Assembly (NCBI GenBank): GCA_029931905.1
Contig: JAOZRH010000040.1
Location: 1 to 6,241, forward strand
Direction: 5' to 3'
Source of the DNA: Fidelibacterota bacterium
GTDB lineage: Bacteria > Fidelibacterota > Fidelibacteria > Fidelibacterales > Fidelibacteraceae
DNA: 6,241 bases
Under the pieces are notes generated by a model. That model had not been told where the DNA came from. It did no database searches and saw nothing but the letters and a program-made list of their open reading frames with translations. The position numbers and the translations under genes are program-made. Shown in pieces: positions 4,715 through 6,241 of this stretch (position 1 is the first letter of the stretch; each line of letters starts with the position of its first letter).

Positions 4715-6241
4715 TTAATTTTTCTTCATTTCTTTAATTATGTTATTCTTTAACATTGTTGCTTGTGGATCATCGGGATTTTTTATTAACCATTCATCAA
4801 GTAATTTTACCGCCTTACCATATTGTTTTGATTGACTATATAACTGATAAAGAAATCCTATTACCTGAGGATCTGTCGAATTTTCTGCATAAATTCTTTT
4901 TATAATTTCTTCCGCCTTCTCATAATCCTCAAGTTCCATATAATAAATTTGAGCAACTCCTAAAATATCATTTTTAGATAAATCTTTTCTCTCTACAAAC
5001 TTTTCTAATCTTTCAGATAATTTTACCGTATCTCCCATCATTCCATATAATCTACCAATTTCCAAATATAATGCTTTATGCTTTATTGGAATAATTTCTT
5101 CGGGAATTTTTTCTTCCATATAGTTTAAGAGATTTTTTGCTTTATCGTGTTCATTATTTTTAATAAATTCTACAGCAGCTTGAATAAATCCCGTTCTATA
5201 ATTTTGCATTAATCTTTTTGAATTTGGATTTAAATAAACTTTTGGATTGTTTAGATTACGAAAACGATAAATATTTCCAAAATCATTTTTATCAAGTGAG
5301 TCTGCATATTCAGGAATAATATTGCTATAAATTTCCTCTTCATCTATACGGTCAACTTTTTTGGGATTTAATTTATAAACCAACCCTTCCATTGATAAAA
5401 ATTTGTCTATGCCAATTCTATTATCATTTGAAACTGTTACAGCAAAATAAACTGGTCTTTCCCAATTAGCACCATTTGCAATTAAGAATATCATCAAATC
5501 CTGCACTCTTATTCCACCCTGCCCAAGTGTTGGTTCCATTTCCCAAGAAATTTCTTTTTTAGGATTCAAATGTTCTGGCACAGGAATTCTTACCTTTGTT
5601 TTTTCCCAAGCTCGTGGCCGTAACAATTCAATATCATCATCAGAAATTGGAATATTAATCTTTGGTTCATAATGCTTCATTTGATAAATATACCAAGGTG
5701 TGTTTAATAAACTCAAATTAACTACTTTTACATCAGTTCTAATATTTTCTACTTCTTGTAAATACCAAAGTGGAAATGTGTCATTATCACCATTTGTAAA
5801 AAGTATTCCATCTTTATCACAAGAATTCAATAAATTATAAGCATAATCAGAAGCAACATAATTTCCCCATCTGGAATGATCTGTAAAGTTTGCATTTAAT
5901 ACATTTATTGGTAAAATAACAATTAATAGTACCGTAACACCAATCATTAAATATTTCTTCAATGACTCATCTTTAATTTTATTTTTTATAAATTCTAAAA
6001 TCGCAGACGCTCCAATTCCAATCCAAATAGCAAAAGTGAAAAAAGAACCAACATAAGAATAATCTCTCTCTCTTGGTTGTGGATCCGGTTGATTTAAATA
6101 AAGCACAATTGCCAATCCTGTCATAAAAAACAGAGCTAATACCGACAATGCACTATTTTTGTCTTTGGCAAAATGATAAAACGCTCCTATCCAACCAATA
6201 ATAAATGGTAACATCCATAATTGAGTTGGATCAACACTATT
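4715..6241 (-). CDS. DUF2723 (GT117/TMEM260-like) membrane protein with C-terminal TPR repeats, N-terminus outside the window
   Basis: The frame stays open to the window edge (nine codons upstream of the Met at 6214, reading NSVDPTQLW), so the start lies outside; 508 residues are visible of a family whose members often approach 900-1100. Counting the Met at 6214 as 1, predicted membrane segments lie at about 1-15, 21-40, 53-75 and 88-107. The family-typical PRERDYSYVGSFF (47-59) links the second and third. A soluble, probably extracytoplasmic part follows, with GDNDTFPLWYLQEVE (142-156) and NWERPVYFA (250-258). Residues 343-482 form about four TPR-like helical pairs, seen in segments such as YEKAEEIIKRIY (431-442) and YGKAVKLLDEWL (465-476). 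Eukaryotic TMEM260, of the same family, is a protein O-mannosyltransferase; the bacterial role is not established, so protein or glycan glycosylation is inference. It is followed 10 bp later by a glycosyltransferase and three sugar-tailoring enzymes. Confidence 0.88.
   Translation of the reverse strand, partial: NSVDPTQLWMLPFIIGWIGAFYHFAKDKNSALSVLALFFMTGLAIVLYLNQPDPQPRERDYSYVGSFFTFAIWIGIGASAILEFIKNKIKDESLKKYLMIGVTVLLIVILPINVLNANFTDHSRWGNYVASDYAYNLLNSCDKDGILFTNGDNDTFPLWYLQEVENIRTDVKVVNLSLLNTPWYIYQMKHYEPKINIPISDDDIELLRPRAWEKTKVRIPVPEHLNPKKEISWEMEPTLGQGGIRVQDLMIFLIANGANWERPVYFAVTVSNDNRIGIDKFLSMEGLVYKLNPKKVDRIDEEEIYSNIIPEYADSLDKNDFGNIYRFRNLNNPKVYLNPNSKRLMQNYRTGFIQAAVEFIKNNEHDKAKNLLNYMEEKIPEEIIPIKHKALYLEIGRLYGMMGDTVKLSERLEKFVERKDLSKNDILGVAQIYYMELEDYEKAEEIIKRIYAENSTDPQVIGFLYQLYSQSKQYGKAVKLLDEWLIKNPDDPQATMLKNNIIKEMKKN

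Noticed and set aside
4715..6214. Treating Met at 6214 as the true start of the DUF2723 protein
   Set aside because: The frame continues without a stop to the window edge (NSVDPTQLW precedes the Met) and the Met falls at the edge of a membrane segment; family members are far longer.
1..6241. CRISPR, tRNA/rRNA, insertion sequence or attachment site
   Set aside because: No regularly spaced direct repeats, transposase motifs, terminal inverted repeats or cloverleaf-like segments were found by eye; nearly all of the sequence is accounted for by coding regions.

Overview
This AT-rich window carries seven genes, all on the minus strand and most only 0-15 bp apart. Two are cut by the window edges. 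The organism is probably a member of the FCB group (Bacteroidota, Ignavibacteriota or relatives). The evidence is the low GC, the DUF2723/GT117 membrane protein with its PRERDYSYVGSFF segment, a signal peptide ending SFA-Q on a beta-rich envelope protein, and a type III rather than type I/II pantothenate kinase. The exact phylum is inferred, not proven.

Layout in the direction of transcription (high to low coordinates). (1) 6241-4715 is the C-terminal part of a DUF2723 (GT117-type) multi-pass membrane protein ending in TPR-like repeats. (2) 4704-3661 is a WbbL-like family 2 glycosyltransferase with a TTG start. (3) 3656-2937 is a short RmlD-like reductase. (4) 2921-1965 is an extended SDR sugar-nucleotide epimerase/reductase. 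(5) 1949-1389 is an RmlC-like 3,5-epimerase (cupin). These five are separated by 4-15 bp and read as one transcript. Together they look like the late steps of making an unusual, probably deoxy, nucleotide sugar (epimerisation and reduction at C3/C5/C4), then its transfer by the GT2 enzyme and possibly the GT117 protein to a surface glycan or exported protein. No nucleotidyltransferase (RmlA type) or 4,6-dehydratase (RmlB type) is present, so the keto-sugar precursor must come from elsewhere.

After a 115-bp AT-rich gap, a second unit begins. (6) 1273-491 is coaX, type III pantothenate kinase, the first step of CoA synthesis. (7) Its stop codon directly abuts the ATG of a secreted, probably outer-membrane beta-barrel protein (490 to the window edge).

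No RNA gene, mobile element, CRISPR array, long repeat or convincing terminator was seen, and no gene-free stretch exceeds 115 bp. The most interesting points are the combination of a GT117 protein with a three-enzyme sugar-tailoring set, and the RmlC-like enzyme with Arg in place of an active-site His. The window shows no obviously new kind of system; the novelty, if any, is in the identity of the sugar and its acceptor.
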